DNA from: Liolophura sinensis
Taxonomy: Eukaryota; Mollusca; Polyplacophora; Chitonida; Chitonidae
NCBI RefSeq assembly: GCF_032854445.1
Contig: NC_088298.1
Span: 6,685,504 to 6,749,503 of the forward strand
Length of the DNA stretch: 64,000 nt
Direction: 5' to 3'
The position numbers and the translations under genes were made by a program. Shown here in pieces: positions 22,295 through 33,990 of the stretch. Below the pieces are notes generated by a model. That model saw only the letters and a list, made by a program, of their open reading frames with translations, ran no database searches and was not told the DNA's origin. Positions within the stretch are counted from its first letter, which is position 1, and each line of letters begins with the position of its first letter.

Positions 22295-22700
22295 GACAAA
22301 ATGACATTATTTGTAAAAAATCAGTACTTGCTATAATGTTAGAAAAGTAACGCTTTACAATATGGTTAGAAAATTTTGCAGTGTAAGACTATCTTACGTG
22401 AAACTGACGCTCCTTGTTGTCATGTTTGGTATTATAAACGCTAAAATATATTTTAAAATGACATCATAACATTATTTGCAAAAAAGCGGTACTTTCTATA
22501 ATTTTAGAAAAGTAATGCTTTACAATATGGTTAGAAAATTTGGCGGTGTATGACAATCTCACGTCAGACTGACGCCTTTACTTGTCATGTTCGGTATTAT
22601 AAACGCTAAAATATATTGTAAATGACATTATAACATTATCTGCTAAACAAACAGTACTTTCTAATAGTTTAGGAAATTATGTCCAGTTAACACTTTTAGC
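22295..22700 (+). repeat. Tandem repeat, about 160-bp unit, 2.5 copies
   Basis: 'aaaatgacattatttg' / 'aatgacatcataacattatt' / 'aatgacattataacattatc' begin successive units. Each contains 'tacaatatggttagaaaatt' and 'tattataaacgctaaaatat' or diverged forms. Confidence 0.8.
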
Positions 22701-23925
22701 CGTTGTATTCGGTATTATGGCTGTTCAAAATCTTGCAATAGTTTAACATTATGTCACATCAGAAATCAGCGCTTTTACAGCAATGGAGACGTATCGTTCC
22801 AACACATAGGAAATGCTGGCATGTCATCATTTACAAAACGTTGATCGGAAGAAAAAAGAAATCGGTTTTTGCTCTTGTTTTACCTGTGAAGTGATTTTAA
22901 GTCCTCCGACCCCTGACCTATCTGCCTTTTTCCTAAATCCTGTCCAGCCACTCTGCCTAATGCGTCATCACCGATGTCCGTCGATTCGGGACTCTGCTTA
23001 GAGGCATGTTGTGCCAGAGCCAAGTACACCATCAGTTGTTTTAGGGAGGCACCCATGTCTATGTCCCACGTCGTACTGTCTCAAAGTCCCTCGCTAGCTT
23101 GAAAAACGTTTCCTTTTACTAAGAATTTCGAACTAAGTTAATATACTGGAAAGTGCCTACGTGAAAGAGAAAATGGTTAATCCCGTGGAAAATTTGTGCG
23201 GACGTGTATGTAACTATTGTATTAAGGGTTTGACAAGGTTGTCGTGCGAAAGAAGAGCAAATGGCGCTCATTTTAAGTCGAGGAAGGTTGGAGAATGGGG
23301 ATAACTGGGGGCCTAAGTGACGGCCGGATTTTTCGAACGACGACAAAATCACAGGGTTTTGTGAAGTTTGTTGTCAAATAACAGCTCATTATATTGTATT
23401 TCCTTGTGAAATGCGCACGAAAACTTAATCCGGAGCAGCGGCTGATATCGCAGCATTTATTAGCAAACGACTAATTGGTTCGTTCGTGTCCATATTGTGA
23501 CTGCGCCCTGGTTCAACCACGCACTTGCCATACCGTTAGAATAGTGTAGAATATGGAATCAGGGTCACAGCTATGTATCTCATGCCCAGAGTACTATTTG
23601 AAAAAAATGATTCAGATCTGGCTGTTGTCGATTCTAGGGACTTCATATACCTGCCCCTTTTCAACATCGCTTAAAACTGTCAACTACTTTTTTTCGCATG
23701 ATTCCGTCCTATTTTCGTACTTTATATATTTTCTGAGTTCTTTGGTGGTTGGGTTAACGTCGTTTTGGGAATTTGCCTTGCGATTATTTGACCCAGGACG
23801 TCCATTATGATTGACGGCTGGTAGACGAATGTCTGTTTCAACGCAGAGTTTCACACCAATGTAGAATTTGTACTACTTTATTAAATGGCGTTCATAGGTT
23901 AGGTAGTAAACATCACGACACTGAA
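22701..23925. other. No gene seen
   Basis: Short open frames on both strands lack splice sites, repeats or recognised domains. Confidence 0.35.
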
Positions 23926-24145
23926 CCATCGCTATGAAGATTTTGGATTAGGAGGTTTTGAGTTCAAATCCAGCTATGACACAAATAAACCTGTTTATGA
24001 AGAAATAAAAGGCCAAATGTTTCATGTATACTTCAAAACGAAAGGATTCTCCCAGTGTTCTCCCGATTTCCTCCCACATTAATGCTGGCTGTTGTCGTAT
24101 GCGTGAAATATTCTTAAGTACGGCGTAGAACACCAATCAAATAAA
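23926..24145 (+). repeat. SINE-A-related element
   Basis: The B-box-like 'gttttgagttcaaatccagc' is followed from 24047 by 'ctcccgatttcctcccacat', 'gtgaaatattcttaagtacg' and an 'accaatcaaataaa' tail. Confidence 0.75.
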
Positions 24146-24689
24146 AAAGATAAATTCATAATTATATAAACAAACAAATAAATATATCATGGAAAGTAAA
24201 CGAAAGTATTACAATAAAACAGTCAAATAGTTTCATAATCATGAGAAATTCGGAGCAAAATATAACATTACAATGATGTTGTCTTACAGGAAACCCAACT
24301 AGCCTACTTGAGATGATGGCCACCGATAGCACTGACGGCCATAGTGAAAGATTATTCGGTATGCCACTAAAGAGCAATTAATCAAATAAATAAATAATCT
24401 GGAATCAGAGACAGGCAAATCCTCACGTGTCTCGCGAGACCTAACGACTGTGAATTACCGGAAACGATGTGGTTAATGCATATATTAGGATCGTCAAATG
24501 AATGTTGGCGAACGGATCGATCCTGCATTTATGAAGATCCGTGTGTTATAAGATGACGGCTCGCTTAGCTTTACTTCCAATTTCAGTCCTGCAGAATACA
24601 GCCTGCGAATACCATTTACCGCTAGAAGCTAATTGCGTTTAGTTTACCGGTACATTATTGATTTCGCTTAATACATGACACATCTCACT

Positions 24690-25140
24690 TGATTAAATAT
24701 AGATACACAAACGGCGTTCTTTTCTTAAAAGGAGAAGAAAATATAAAAATGATGAAAATTTTAAATGAAAGAGAGTGAGAACTTATTTTCAAATATGGTC
24801 TTAAATCTTTCTCTTTTTTTCCGATTTTTTTCTCTCGGCTGAAAGGGGTATTTGAAAGTATTTTTATATGGTGGGTATATAGGATCACCTCTTGGTGGTT
24901 TTTGCATTATAATCTTCTAAATACGATGTGATGCATGTCTAATAAATTTTTTTGGATGAAATAAATTTTTTTAGCAAATGTAAATAATCTCAATAATGAT
25001 AATATTTATAAATATATTGCAAATGTAAATACGATCAAAATCCAAGTTGAACACATTTGTTGGCTGAAAAAACCAAGTGCAAATGTATTTAATAAACATG
25101 TGTTTAATACCCATTTATAAGAATAATAATAAAAAAATAA
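24690..25140. repeat. Repeat-F copy (AT-rich)
   Basis: The segment 'gagaacttattttcaaatat' followed by 'ggtcttaaatctttctc' recurs at 29475-29530 and, reversed or diverged, at 29920 and 43330. Later blocks containing 'aaatttgtataaatg'-type text also recur. It is unclassified. Confidence 0.5.
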
Positions 25141-25850
25141 TCTTTAAAAAGCGTGCTTTATATTGTACCAAATTTTACAGATGAACACATGACAAACGTA
25201 AGGACTGTCATGCACAATTGAAATTTGGTCGCTTGTTTGAATGCCTGTCTAACGGATCTAATGACAATTTGGCAGTTTGTGATTTAGAGAACAGACTGAC
25301 TGAACCTGACAACTTAACGGGCCGGCGGTTATTTTTTTTTTTTTTTTTTTTTGCTTTGTTTTTAATATGAAATTCATGTAAGTCGACATCACCCTTTAGA
25401 GCTGTTATCCGATGTATTCACGTTCACGCGACAGTCCTATCACGTAGCGTTGAGAAATTTGCATTTCAAGATCTGTACCCCAATTGTCTCTTGTGGCGTC
25501 CATCGTTCGTGTTTGGGTTTGGAAAAAAACAAATATTCAAATTCACTCTGTCACAAGATTCACCCGACTTAATCACATAGGCAAAGAATTAGCTGAGGTG
25601 GATATTTAGGCAACTGCCTGAAAAACCAGTTGACCGAATGAACGATGGATAGAACGGATTTCACACTAATTCATCCATACGAAGTGTCCGACTCATTGTC
25701 CCGTCCCGACAGTGGGGTGACGTCCCTTCGCCACCTGATGTCATCGCTTTACGGCACTATAGAATTAAACAGTGCCAGTGATGGTAGACATAAAATAGGT
25801 AACAGATGGAACTTCTGAATTATGTTCCTCGTTAAGTTTGGAGGTCATGT

Positions 25851-26080
25851 ATAGCAAAAGTAATGATATTGTATCGGTAGTTAAAATAATATAGCAAAAG
25901 TAATGATATTGTATCGGTAGTTAAAATAATATAGCAAAAGTAATGATATTGTATCGGTAGTTAAAATAATATAGCAAAAGTAATGATATTGTATCGGTAG
26001 TTAAAATAATATAGCAAAAGTAATGATATTGTATCGGTAGTTAAAATAATATAGCAAAAGTAATGATATTCTATCGGTAG
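25851..26080 (+). repeat. 40-bp minisatellite, 5.75 copies
   Basis: The unit 'atagcaaaagtaatgatatt' plus 'gtatcggtagttaaaataat' is repeated with no visible change until a single g-to-c in the last copy. This indicates recent expansion. It marks the left edge of the 26-33 kb segmental triplication. Confidence 0.97.
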
Positions 26081-26130
26081 TTTTATCTCAGCATGAATAC
26101 TGCCATTTTAAGAGATGGGCTAGAATAGCC

Positions 26131-27182
26131 ATGCCATGCCTAGTCCAGAAGTTTGACTTGACTTACATGTAGATTAGAACACGGGAGATAACAAGCGACT
26201 AGGTACTGGACTACTTTGTACAAAATTTGCTATTGCTGGCAGTGATGTAAAGCGAAAGGTAGAAAGCGACACATGCGCTGTGAGGACTATGCATGCCGTC
26301 AAGTAATTTCTCACTGGGGTCTTTGTCACTTTTTTGTCGTTTTAACTCAAAAAACCTGCAATAAACAACTACTAATTAAAACTTATTCACTGACCTTGCA
26401 GAGTCACGTGATGTCCCTCGCAGAATGACGTTAATATACGGTGACAAGTTTCCGGTAAAACGACCTTCGCTCGCTAGTCCGTATAAACTGAAACTTCGCT
26501 TTGGTAGAGCTAATACATTAATTCTACAAATTCTACAGGTGTTAGACTTGTGTGATAACCGTCCTTTCCCGCATTGATCACAAACGTCGCCATTGCATGA
26601 ACAAAACAGACATAGTTCGAAAAAGAGAAAAATTATATAAAGATTGCGGGTTAATCCACTCATTATCTACTAATTACGGATCGCAGTTATACACGTTAAG
26701 AACACTTTCGAAAATGAACAGTTTCGTGGAACAGTATACCCCAAAATGAGCATGCATGTTTGGGGGGGGGGGAGGGGTTTTGAAATTTACGCGTATTGCG
26801 TAAAACTGATGACCATGCAAATTTTATAAAGCTACACATACCCAGTCCCGTTGGGCACAATCATGGCGTTCTCCCTGAATAGTTGAATGTCACATCAGAA
26901 AATTTTAGCAGATCGATTACGCAAGGGTATCAGTTGATCAGTTAGTATTATGTGTTGGCATTCCCTGTCTACCTCCTAGGGAGGGGTACAGAAATATGGC
27001 CTCCAGGAGAATTTGGGGTCACTGGGCCTATAACCTTCTGGTATCAAATCAAGATTATGCTATATATGCTTGTGGGTTTTTTTTCTTTTTGTATTGTAGG
27101 CCATCTTAACACGTTTCTTGGTGACTTGCTTTTGCAGTCCTTACAACCAGCCAGGTACATATCGTTGGATTATTAGTTTGGA
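26131..27182. repeat. Segmental duplication unit 1
   Basis: It aligns with 27664-28763 from 'tgccatgcctagtccagaag' to 'tcgttggattattagtttgg'. It contains exon V2 and, further along, 'tttataaagctacacatacc' and 'cctacctcctagggaggggt'. Part of it also aligns with 31433-32111. Confidence 0.9.
26395..26663 (-). CDS. Candidate first coding exon V2, Cys-containing secreted peptide
   Basis: The ATG at 26663 opens a clear signal peptide (hydrophobic core IIFLFFELCLFCSC, then NG). Next come four cysteines spaced C-x2-C-x11-C-x2-C within DVCDQCGKGRLSHKSNTC and RICRI, then a Lys-Arg site (LPKR) and SFSLYGLASEGRF followed by TGNLSPYINVILRGTSRDSA. The frame meets a donor (gcaag/gtcagtg; GT at 26394) after 89 codons in phase 2. 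It is 92% or so like V3, with most differences in the signal peptide. If joined to exon 8757-8848 the junction codon is Ser. Paired CxxC could bind a metal or form disulfides; which one is unknown. No known family is recognised. Confidence 0.6.
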
Positions 27183-27189
27183 CTTTAAG

Positions 27190-27664
27190 TCATCCCTTAC
27201 TTAAGAAGGGAATTGTGGGGATCGGTCAGCCCTTACGTAAGAAGGGAAGTGTGGGGATCCGTCAGCCCTTATGTAAGAAGGGAATTGTAAGGACCGGCCG
27301 GTCAGCCCTTATCTAAGAAGGGAATTGTGGGGACCGGTCAGCTCTTTTGTAAGAAGGGAATTGTGAGGACCGGTCAGCCCTTATGTAAGAAGGGCATTGT
27401 GGGGATCCGTCAGCCCTTATGTAAGAAGGGAATTGTGGGGACCGGCCATCCCTTTTGTAAGAACAGAACTGTGGTGATCGGTCAGCCCTTATGTTAGAAA
27501 GGAATAATGAGGACCGGTAAGCCCTTGAGTAAGAACGGAATTGTAAGGACTTGTAAGCAAGACAGGAATTGTGAGGACCGGCCAGTCTTTATGTCAGAAC
27601 GGAATTGTGATGACAGTTCAGCCCTATTGGAAGAACAGAACTGTGGGGATCGGTCAGCCCTTAT
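27190..27664 (+). repeat. 36-bp minisatellite, array 1
   Basis: About 13 units of 'ggtcagcccttatgtaagaa' plus 'gggaattgtggggaccg', quite diverged. The same unit forms array 2 at 30296-31312. The arrays separate the segmental duplication units. Confidence 0.95.
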
Positions 27665-28763
27665 GCCATGCCATGCCATGCCTAGTCCAGAAGTTTGACT
27701 CGACTGACATGTCTATTAGAACACGAGGGGTAACAAGGGACTAGGTACTAGGCTACCATGGCGTCTATACTCTGTGCAAAATTCGCTATTGCTGGCAGGG
27801 ATGTAAAGCGACAGGCAGAGAGCGACGCATGCGCTGTGAGGCGTATGCATGTCGTCAAGAATTTCTTACTGGGATCTTTGTCACTTTTTGGTCGTTATAA
27901 CTGAAAAGAAAATCCACAATAAAACCTACTAATTACAACATATTCACTGACCTTGCAGAGTCACGTGACGTCCCTCGCAGAATGACGTAAAGGTACGGTG
28001 ATAAGTTTCCAGTAAAATGACTTTCGCTGGCAAGTCCATATAAACTGGAACTTCGCTTTCTTAAAGCCAGTGTATTAATTCTACAAATTCTACAGGTGTT
28101 AGACTTGTGTGATAACCGTCCTTTCCCGCATTGATCACAAACGTCGCCATTACATAAACAAAACAGACATAGAAAACAAATTATATAAAGATTGTGGGTG
28201 AATCCACTCATTATCTACCAATTACGGATCGCAGTTATACACGTTAAGGACACATTCGAAAATATATGGTTTTGTGGAACTCCGAAATGAGCATGCGTGT
28301 TGGGGTTTTTTTTGGTTTGTTTTTTAGGGGGGAGGGGGTTGAGGAGAGGGGTTTTGAAGTATACGCATATTGCGTGAAACTGATGACCATGCAAATTTTA
28401 TAAAGCTACACATACCCAGTCCCGTTGGGCACAATCATGGCGTTCTCCCTGAATAGTTGAATGTCACATCAGAAAATTTTAGCAGATCGATTACGCAAGG
28501 GTATCAGTTGATCAGTTGGTATTTTCTGTTGGCAATCCCTGTCTACCTCCTAGGGAGGGGTACAGGAATATGGCCTCCAGCAGAATTTGGGGTCACTAGG
28601 CCTATAACCTTCTGGTATCAAATCAAGGTTATGCTATATATGCTCGTGGTTTTTTTTCTTTTCGTTTTGTAGGCCATCTTGACACGTTTCTTGGTGACTT
28701 GCTTTTGCAGTCCTTACAACCAGCCAGGTACATATCGTTGGATTATTAGTTTGGACTTTAATT
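27664..28763. repeat. Segmental duplication unit 2
   Basis: It matches unit 1 end to end, with small indels near 28290-28340 (T- and G-rich runs). Beyond 28763 the similarity to unit 3 continues (28830-29460 against 32500-33420). Confidence 0.9.
27952..28211 (-). CDS. Candidate first coding exon V3, paralogue of V2
   Basis: The ATG at 28211 starts a signal peptide (IICFLCLFCLCNG), shorter than V2 by three residues. The C-x2-C-x11-C-x2-C block is identical to V2. The dibasic site is RKR. The mature tail SSSLYGLASESHFTGNLSPY is followed by LYVILRGTSRDSA. The donor gcaag/gtcagtg follows 86 codons, phase 2 (last exon base 27952). Both copies are open, which argues that the coding frame is under constraint. 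Changes relative to V2 cluster in the signal peptide and just around the dibasic site. Confidence 0.6.
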
Positions 28764-28769
28764 ACAAAA

Positions 28770-29460
28770 AAAAAAAATGAAAAAAAAACACACACACACA
28801 GGATGTAGAAGATGTAAGGGAATGAAGCAGAAAACAATTTTCTTTCATTTACCTGTCTCTTCGTGAGAGCCGACCAATCAAAATCGAGATATTGCGATTT
28901 GAATTTCTGCACGCGCAGTTTCGCGCTTATTGATTATTTGTGGGGAACACACTGACCATGCTTAATGTTAAGATGATTTCAGAAACTAAGAATAACATAA
29001 ACTATTCACGCGCTATAAGATGGTCCTTAAACACTGATTTCTAAACACCATAATTCTTGCACTGTTTCTACTGCTCTATGTCACCATAGAAGAAATAGCT
29101 TGAAACTGTTCATGTTCACGCAGGCACTTTGCATATTTCTTAACCTTAAACGATTTATGTATTATACCCCCCCCCCTCCCCCTTCACCCCATCCCATCAA
29201 CGAACTGAGAGTAGGGGATGCCGTGGGGTGAGTGGTTATCCTGGAATGTGCGTATTCAAATTTTGTCCACGCGACTCTTCCTGGAGTACTGAACTTTTTT
29301 CTGTGAAACTGAGCATACATCTTAGTATGCACCGATTTCCCTGAAACTTAGCGTTTGTCTGTTATGTCATCTAAACATCTAGAGGATTAATATTAATGGC
29401 GGTCTGATTATTAGATTTGGGTTTACAAATGGTGGGGGATGGAAAGCGGGTGCAATTGTA
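28770..29460. repeat. Continuation of unit 2, contains repeat-H
   Basis: 'tcgtgagagccgaccaatca', the C-run at 29166-29178 and 'gaactgagcatacatc'-like text pair with 32520-33140. Repeat-H begins with a 'tatacccc' motif and has a 'tttgtccacgc' block. The segment 'gattagatttgggtttacaa' lies near its end. Confidence 0.6.
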
Positions 29461-30010
29461 AATGATGCAAAAATTAGATTAAAAGGAGTGAAAACTTATT
29501 TGCAAATATAGCCTTAAATCTATTCTTTACAATTTTTTATTTCAGGTGAAAGAGTTTATTGAAACTATTTTGGTATGGTGAATGTTTGGGGCCATATGGT
29601 CTTTGCATGATAATGTTGTAAAAAGTATGTGATATATGTAAATTTGTATAAATGTGAATTCGTTGTTTCTGTCCAAACTCATGCATATAATCTGAATTAT
29701 GGTAATATTTATCAATGTAAATACGCTGAAAATCCAGGTCGAAAACATTTGATAACGCAAAAGCCCAAATTCTTGTGTAAATATATATTCATGTATGTGT
29801 TACATCCTCATTTATAACATTATTACTGAAAGATTAAATATACCAAAATGTAACACCCACCTTTCAAAACTTATTTTCTAGTGTCGTTTTCTCTTAAAAA
29901 TATGGAAAAAAAACATTAAAGACCATATTTGCAACTAACTCATCGCACTCTTTCACCTGAACTGTATGTAATTTTATGTTTTCTCCACTTTTAAAAGCAT
30001 ACATAGTAAA
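29440..30010. repeat. Repeat-F copy (AT-rich), partly inverted
   Basis: 'gtgaaaacttatttgcaaat' at 29489 and the complementary 'gaccatatttgcaactaact' at 29920 show a long imperfect inverted repeat. The block between resembles 24900-25100. Confidence 0.5.
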
Positions 30011-30295
30011 TGCCGGTCTAAATGGTTATTCAAACTGTTAAATTCGTAGCGAAACAAAAAGAAGATTAAGCAAAGAACAGCAAACTATCTAAACTCGAAA
30101 AATGAGTACTTTTTAATTAACAGAAGACTGAACAAACGTGTTCTTTTTTAATTCTGTCAGAAACAGTTCTTATTTTTCCTAGTATGTAAATGGAAGGTAA
30201 TGTAAAGTTAATCTTTAATCTTTACGATGGTGCTGTGGAATATTAACACACTCTATTTTAATTGTATCAGACACCAGTCTTTAGGCAATAACGTA

Positions 30296-31312
30296 ATTGT
30301 GACGACCAATCAGCCCTTATGTAAGAAGGGAATTGTGGGGATCGGTTAGCCCTTATGTATAAAAAGAATTGTGAGGACCGGTCAGCCCTGATATGAGAAA
30401 GGAATTGTGGGGACCGGTCAGTGCTTATGTAAGGACAAGAACTGTGAGGACGGGTCAGTTCTGATGTAAAAGGGCAGTTTTAGGACCGGTAAGTCCTTAC
30501 AAACTGTCGGAATCAGTCAGCCCTTATGGTAGAACGAAATTGTAAGGACCGATCAGCACTGATGTAAGAATTGTGAGGACAGGGCAGTCTTATGTAAGAA
30601 AGGAATCATGAAGACACGTAAGTCCTTACGTAAGAACGGTATTGTAAGGACCAGTCAGCCCTGATTTAAAAAGGGAATGGTGAGGACTGGTCAGGCCTGA
30701 TGTAAGAACATAACTGTGGGGATCGGTCAGTCCTTCTGTTAGAACGGAATTGTGAGGACCGGTCAGCCGTGATGTAAGAACAGAACTGTGACGATCGGTC
30801 AACCCTTAAGTTACAAGGAATTGTCAGGGCCGATCAGCCTTTATGAAAGAAGGAATTGTGGGAATCGGTCAGCCCTTATGTAAGAATGGAAAGTGAGGAC
30901 CGGTTAACCCTTATGTAAGAAGGGAAAGTGAGGACCGGTAAACCCTCACGTTAGAATGGATTTATGGGAATTATTGTCAGTCTTTATGTAAGATCGGAAC
31001 TGTGTGGATCGGTCAGCCCTTATGTAAGAAAGGAAGTGTGGGGACCGGTCATTCCTTATGTAAGAAAGGAAGTGTGGGGACCGGTCATTCCTTATGTAAG
31101 AACGGAATTGTGAGGAACGTCAGCCCTTATGTAAGGCGGGAACTGTCGGAACCGGTCAGCCCTTATGCAAGAATGGAATTGTGCACACCTATTAGCTCTG
31201 ATGTAAGAACGCAATTTTTCGGACAGGTCAACCCTGACGTAAGAAGGGAATTGTGAGGATCGGTCAGCCGTTAAGTAAAAACGGAATTACAGGGACAGGT
31301 CAGCCCTAATGT
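30296..31312 (+). repeat. 36-bp minisatellite, array 2
   Basis: About 28 diverged units of the same 'ggtcagcccttatgtaagaa' repeat as array 1. Frames reading GTGHSLCKKGSV-type text are repeat by-products. Confidence 0.95.
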
Positions 31313-31429
31313 GATGCATGTGTTGTTACGTGTGTCACTGACTATAGGCAATTTTTGGTAACGAGTATGGGTGATTTTACCGACAGCTGAAAATAAGCGA
31401 CTGGCGAAAGGAAACAAACTGTTATTAAC

Positions 31430-31652
31430 TTAGTCACGTGACGTCCCTCTCAGAATGACGTTAATGTACGGTGACAAGTTTCCAGTAAAACGACCTTCGC
31501 TCGCGAGTCCAAATAATCTGAAACTTCGCTTTCTTCCAGAAACTGAATTCGATGTACACATTGTACAGATGTCAAACTTGATGGACATAAACAAAACATA
31601 GTCCGAATAAGAGAAAAGAAATCATACAAAGAGTGTATGTAAATCTATTCAT
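31430..31652 (-). pseudogene. Decayed third copy of exon V2/V3
   Basis: The ATG at 31652 and a signal-like core (ISFLLFGLCFVYV) remain. A deletion of roughly 38 bases then removes the first CxxC and shifts the frame into a TGA. The distal frame is still readable (GRKRSFRLFGLASEGRF then TGNLSPYINVILRGTSRD) but ends at TAA where the splice donor stood in V2 and V3. Conservation of the post-dibasic segment across all three copies suggests that part was the functional peptide. Confidence 0.7.
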
Positions 31653-32111
31653 TCTTCTCCAACTGCGTTCTGCAGTTCTAAGTGCTGACAACTTTTTTAA
31701 ATGATATTTGTGTTACGGTATTTGACAAATGCAGTGGAGCATTTTTGTTGTTTTTTGTTTGTGGGGGGGGGGGGGGTTGCTAAAGTTCACGCATATTGAG
31801 TAAAATTGATGACCATGCACATTTAACAAAGTTACACATGTGCCCAATCCCTTTGGGCACAGTTATGGTGTTGTGTCCCTGTGTGGTTGAATGTCACACC
31901 AGAATATGCTGAGCAGATCGATTATGCAAGGGTATCAATTGATCAGTTGGCATTATCGGTTGGCATTCCCTGCCTACCCCTCTCGGGAGGTATATAACAT
32001 TTTGCGGACACAAAGCCTCTAAACTTTTGATATCGGATAGAGGTCATGATATATATACTCTTGTGTTGTCCCGAGGCCATCTGGATCCGTTTTTTGGCTT
32101 ACTTTTGCGGT
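31433..32111. repeat. Segmental duplication unit 3, first part
   Basis: It aligns with unit 1 from the 'gtcacgtgacgtccctc' segment through 'atggtgttg...tccctgtgt' to 'ttggcttacttttgcgg'. It is more diverged than units 1 and 2 are from each other. It is interrupted at 32112 by a SINE-A insertion and resumes at about 32428. Confidence 0.8.
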
Positions 32112-32427
32112 AGAGACCTTCGTGGCCTAGTGGTTGGCTTGTCAGCACGACGCAATGACCCAGGAACGTGACTCATGTGCGGTCATTGTGACAAGTTTAA
32201 GTTCAATTGATGTTGGCTTCCTTTCCCGCGGTACGTGTTAAGGTCTGTATTTATTTATTTATTTATTTGATTGGTGTTTTACGCCGTACTCAAGAATATT
32301 AAGCAACATGCCAATGGACATGAGTTTCCCAAGGGCCCAGCCCGATTTTCTCCCACCAGAATGCTGGCCGCCGTCATATAAGTGACATATTCTTGAGTAC
32401 GGCATAGCACATCAAATAAATAAATAT
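32112..32427 (+). repeat. SINE-A with internal inverted tail fragment
   Basis: The plus-strand head (32113-32246) contains 'cttcgtggcctagtggttgg' and 'ttgatgttggcttcctttcc'. A 59-base reversed tail (32247-32305, 'gattggtgttttacgccgta') follows. The plus-strand body then resumes at 'aagcaacatgccaatggaca' and ends in AAATAAATAAATA. Units 1 and 2 carry the empty site. Confidence 0.8.
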
Positions 32428-33420
32428 ATCCAGACAGGTAGATATTGTTGAAATTATTAGCCTAGACTTTAACAAAGAAACAACAAAAAAAGAGAATAAA
32501 GCAAAAAGCAATTTTCTTTTGATTTGCGTGTCTATTCGTGAGAGCCGACTAATAAACGGCGAGATTGTTCGATTTGAATTTTAGCCTGTGAAGATTCGCA
32601 CTTCTATCTTCACAGTGACTGTTTATTTGTTAGGAACTAAATGGCCGTGCTTAATGAGAAACAACAACAAGAATAACATAAATTGTTCTCGCGCTACAGG
32701 ATGATCATTAAACACTCAATTCTAAACAATATAATTCTTGCATTGTTTCTGCTGTTCTATGTCACAATAGAACAATATCTATGTTCACGCAGGCACTTTT
32801 TGTGTATTAAATTTATGTATTATACCCCCGCAAATGACTTAGGGTGGGGTATACTGGAATCAGCCTGTCTGTCCGTCCGTCTCCCCGCCTGTTTGTCCGT
32901 CTGTCTGTCTGTAGGCACGACTTTGTCCATGCATCTCCTCCCAAACCAGTGCGATTTTTGATGAAACTTACCACTACATCTTGTCTATTATCAGAAGTTG
33001 TACATGCTTAAGTTTAATGGCAATCGGTTAATTATTTTCATATTTACTTCCAATTAAGACTTCGTACAATAGTGCTTTTTCCATGCTACTCCTCCTAAAA
33101 TACCCAACTTATTTCCCTAAAACTTAACATACATCTTCCCTGTCATCTAGACTTGTCCTTATAGATAATTCAAATCGAGTTATTATTTTCACAATTACTC
33201 CCGTTTAGGTACTTGGTGCAATTAATTGATTTTTTTTTTGTACACAGATTTTGCCCAGGTAACTCATGCAGCTAAAGTATTGCACCAATTTACTGAATGA
33301 TATCTGTTATGTCATCTACACATCTACATGCTTAATAGTAATGAAAATGTTTTGATTATTTTTTATTTTGGGAACTGTTGGGGGATGGAAAGGGGGGTAT
33401 TTCGGACATTTCGTTTCTGT
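32428..33420. repeat. Segmental duplication unit 3, second part, with repeat-H
   Basis: It resumes the unit ('gtagatattgttgaaattat'), then matches 28830-29460. Repeat-H starts near 32820 with 'tatacccccgcaaatgactt' and 'gtctgtctgtctgt' and is longer than in unit 2. Confidence 0.65.
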
Positions 33421-33479
33421 TGAAACACTGTACTAACAATTGTTTTCACTCATAATTCGGCGATAAATTTATGGACAGA

Positions 33480-33600
33480 GAGAACCGCAATGCCTCAAGT
33501 AAACAACATCAAAAGCTGGATGGCTGCCAGACGTCGAGAGCTGGATAACTCACCCATGTCAAGACCTGGATAGCTGACAAACGTCAAGGGCTGAATAAAT
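33480..33600 (+). repeat. Short diverged tandem repeat
   Basis: Three units of 'gctggat(g/a)gctg(c/a)caga(c)gtcga' type ('agctggatggctgccagacg', 'agacctggatagctgacaaa', 'ggctgaataaatgacaaacg'). Confidence 0.6.
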
Positions 33601-33694
33601 GACAAACGTCAAGTTGGATTCAAACAGGATTATAGTGTTGACCATATCTACAATAACATTAAGAGCCTTAATCTTATTAATCTTAATCTGCTCT

Positions 33695-33990
33695 AAACTA
33701 CAAAGTAGGACTGCAGCTTACACACTTCATTTGAGCGTACACATCTGCCTACACCACTTCTTTACCCTACAGAGTAGGACTGCGCTTAAATTACATTTGA
33801 GCGTAGACATCTGCCTACATCACTTCTGTACACTACAAAGTATGATGGCCGCTTACATTACGTTTGATTGTATATCTACAATTGCCTACAACGTTTCTCT
33901 ACACAACAAAGTATGACGGCAACTTACATTATGGTTGAGTGTGTATACAAATCTGCCTACACAACTTCTTTTCAATACAAAGCAGTGTAC
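33695..33990 (+). repeat. About 70-bp tandem repeat, 4 copies
   Basis: The unit is 'ctacaaagtaggactgcagc' then 'ttacattacatttgagcgta'-like text, then 'catctgcctacaccacttct'. The open frame over 33599-33916 is a by-product. Confidence 0.85.

Noticed and set aside
27190-31312. Possible CRISPR array
   Set aside because: The repeats are contiguous 36-bp minisatellite units with no unique spacers, and the context is an animal genome.
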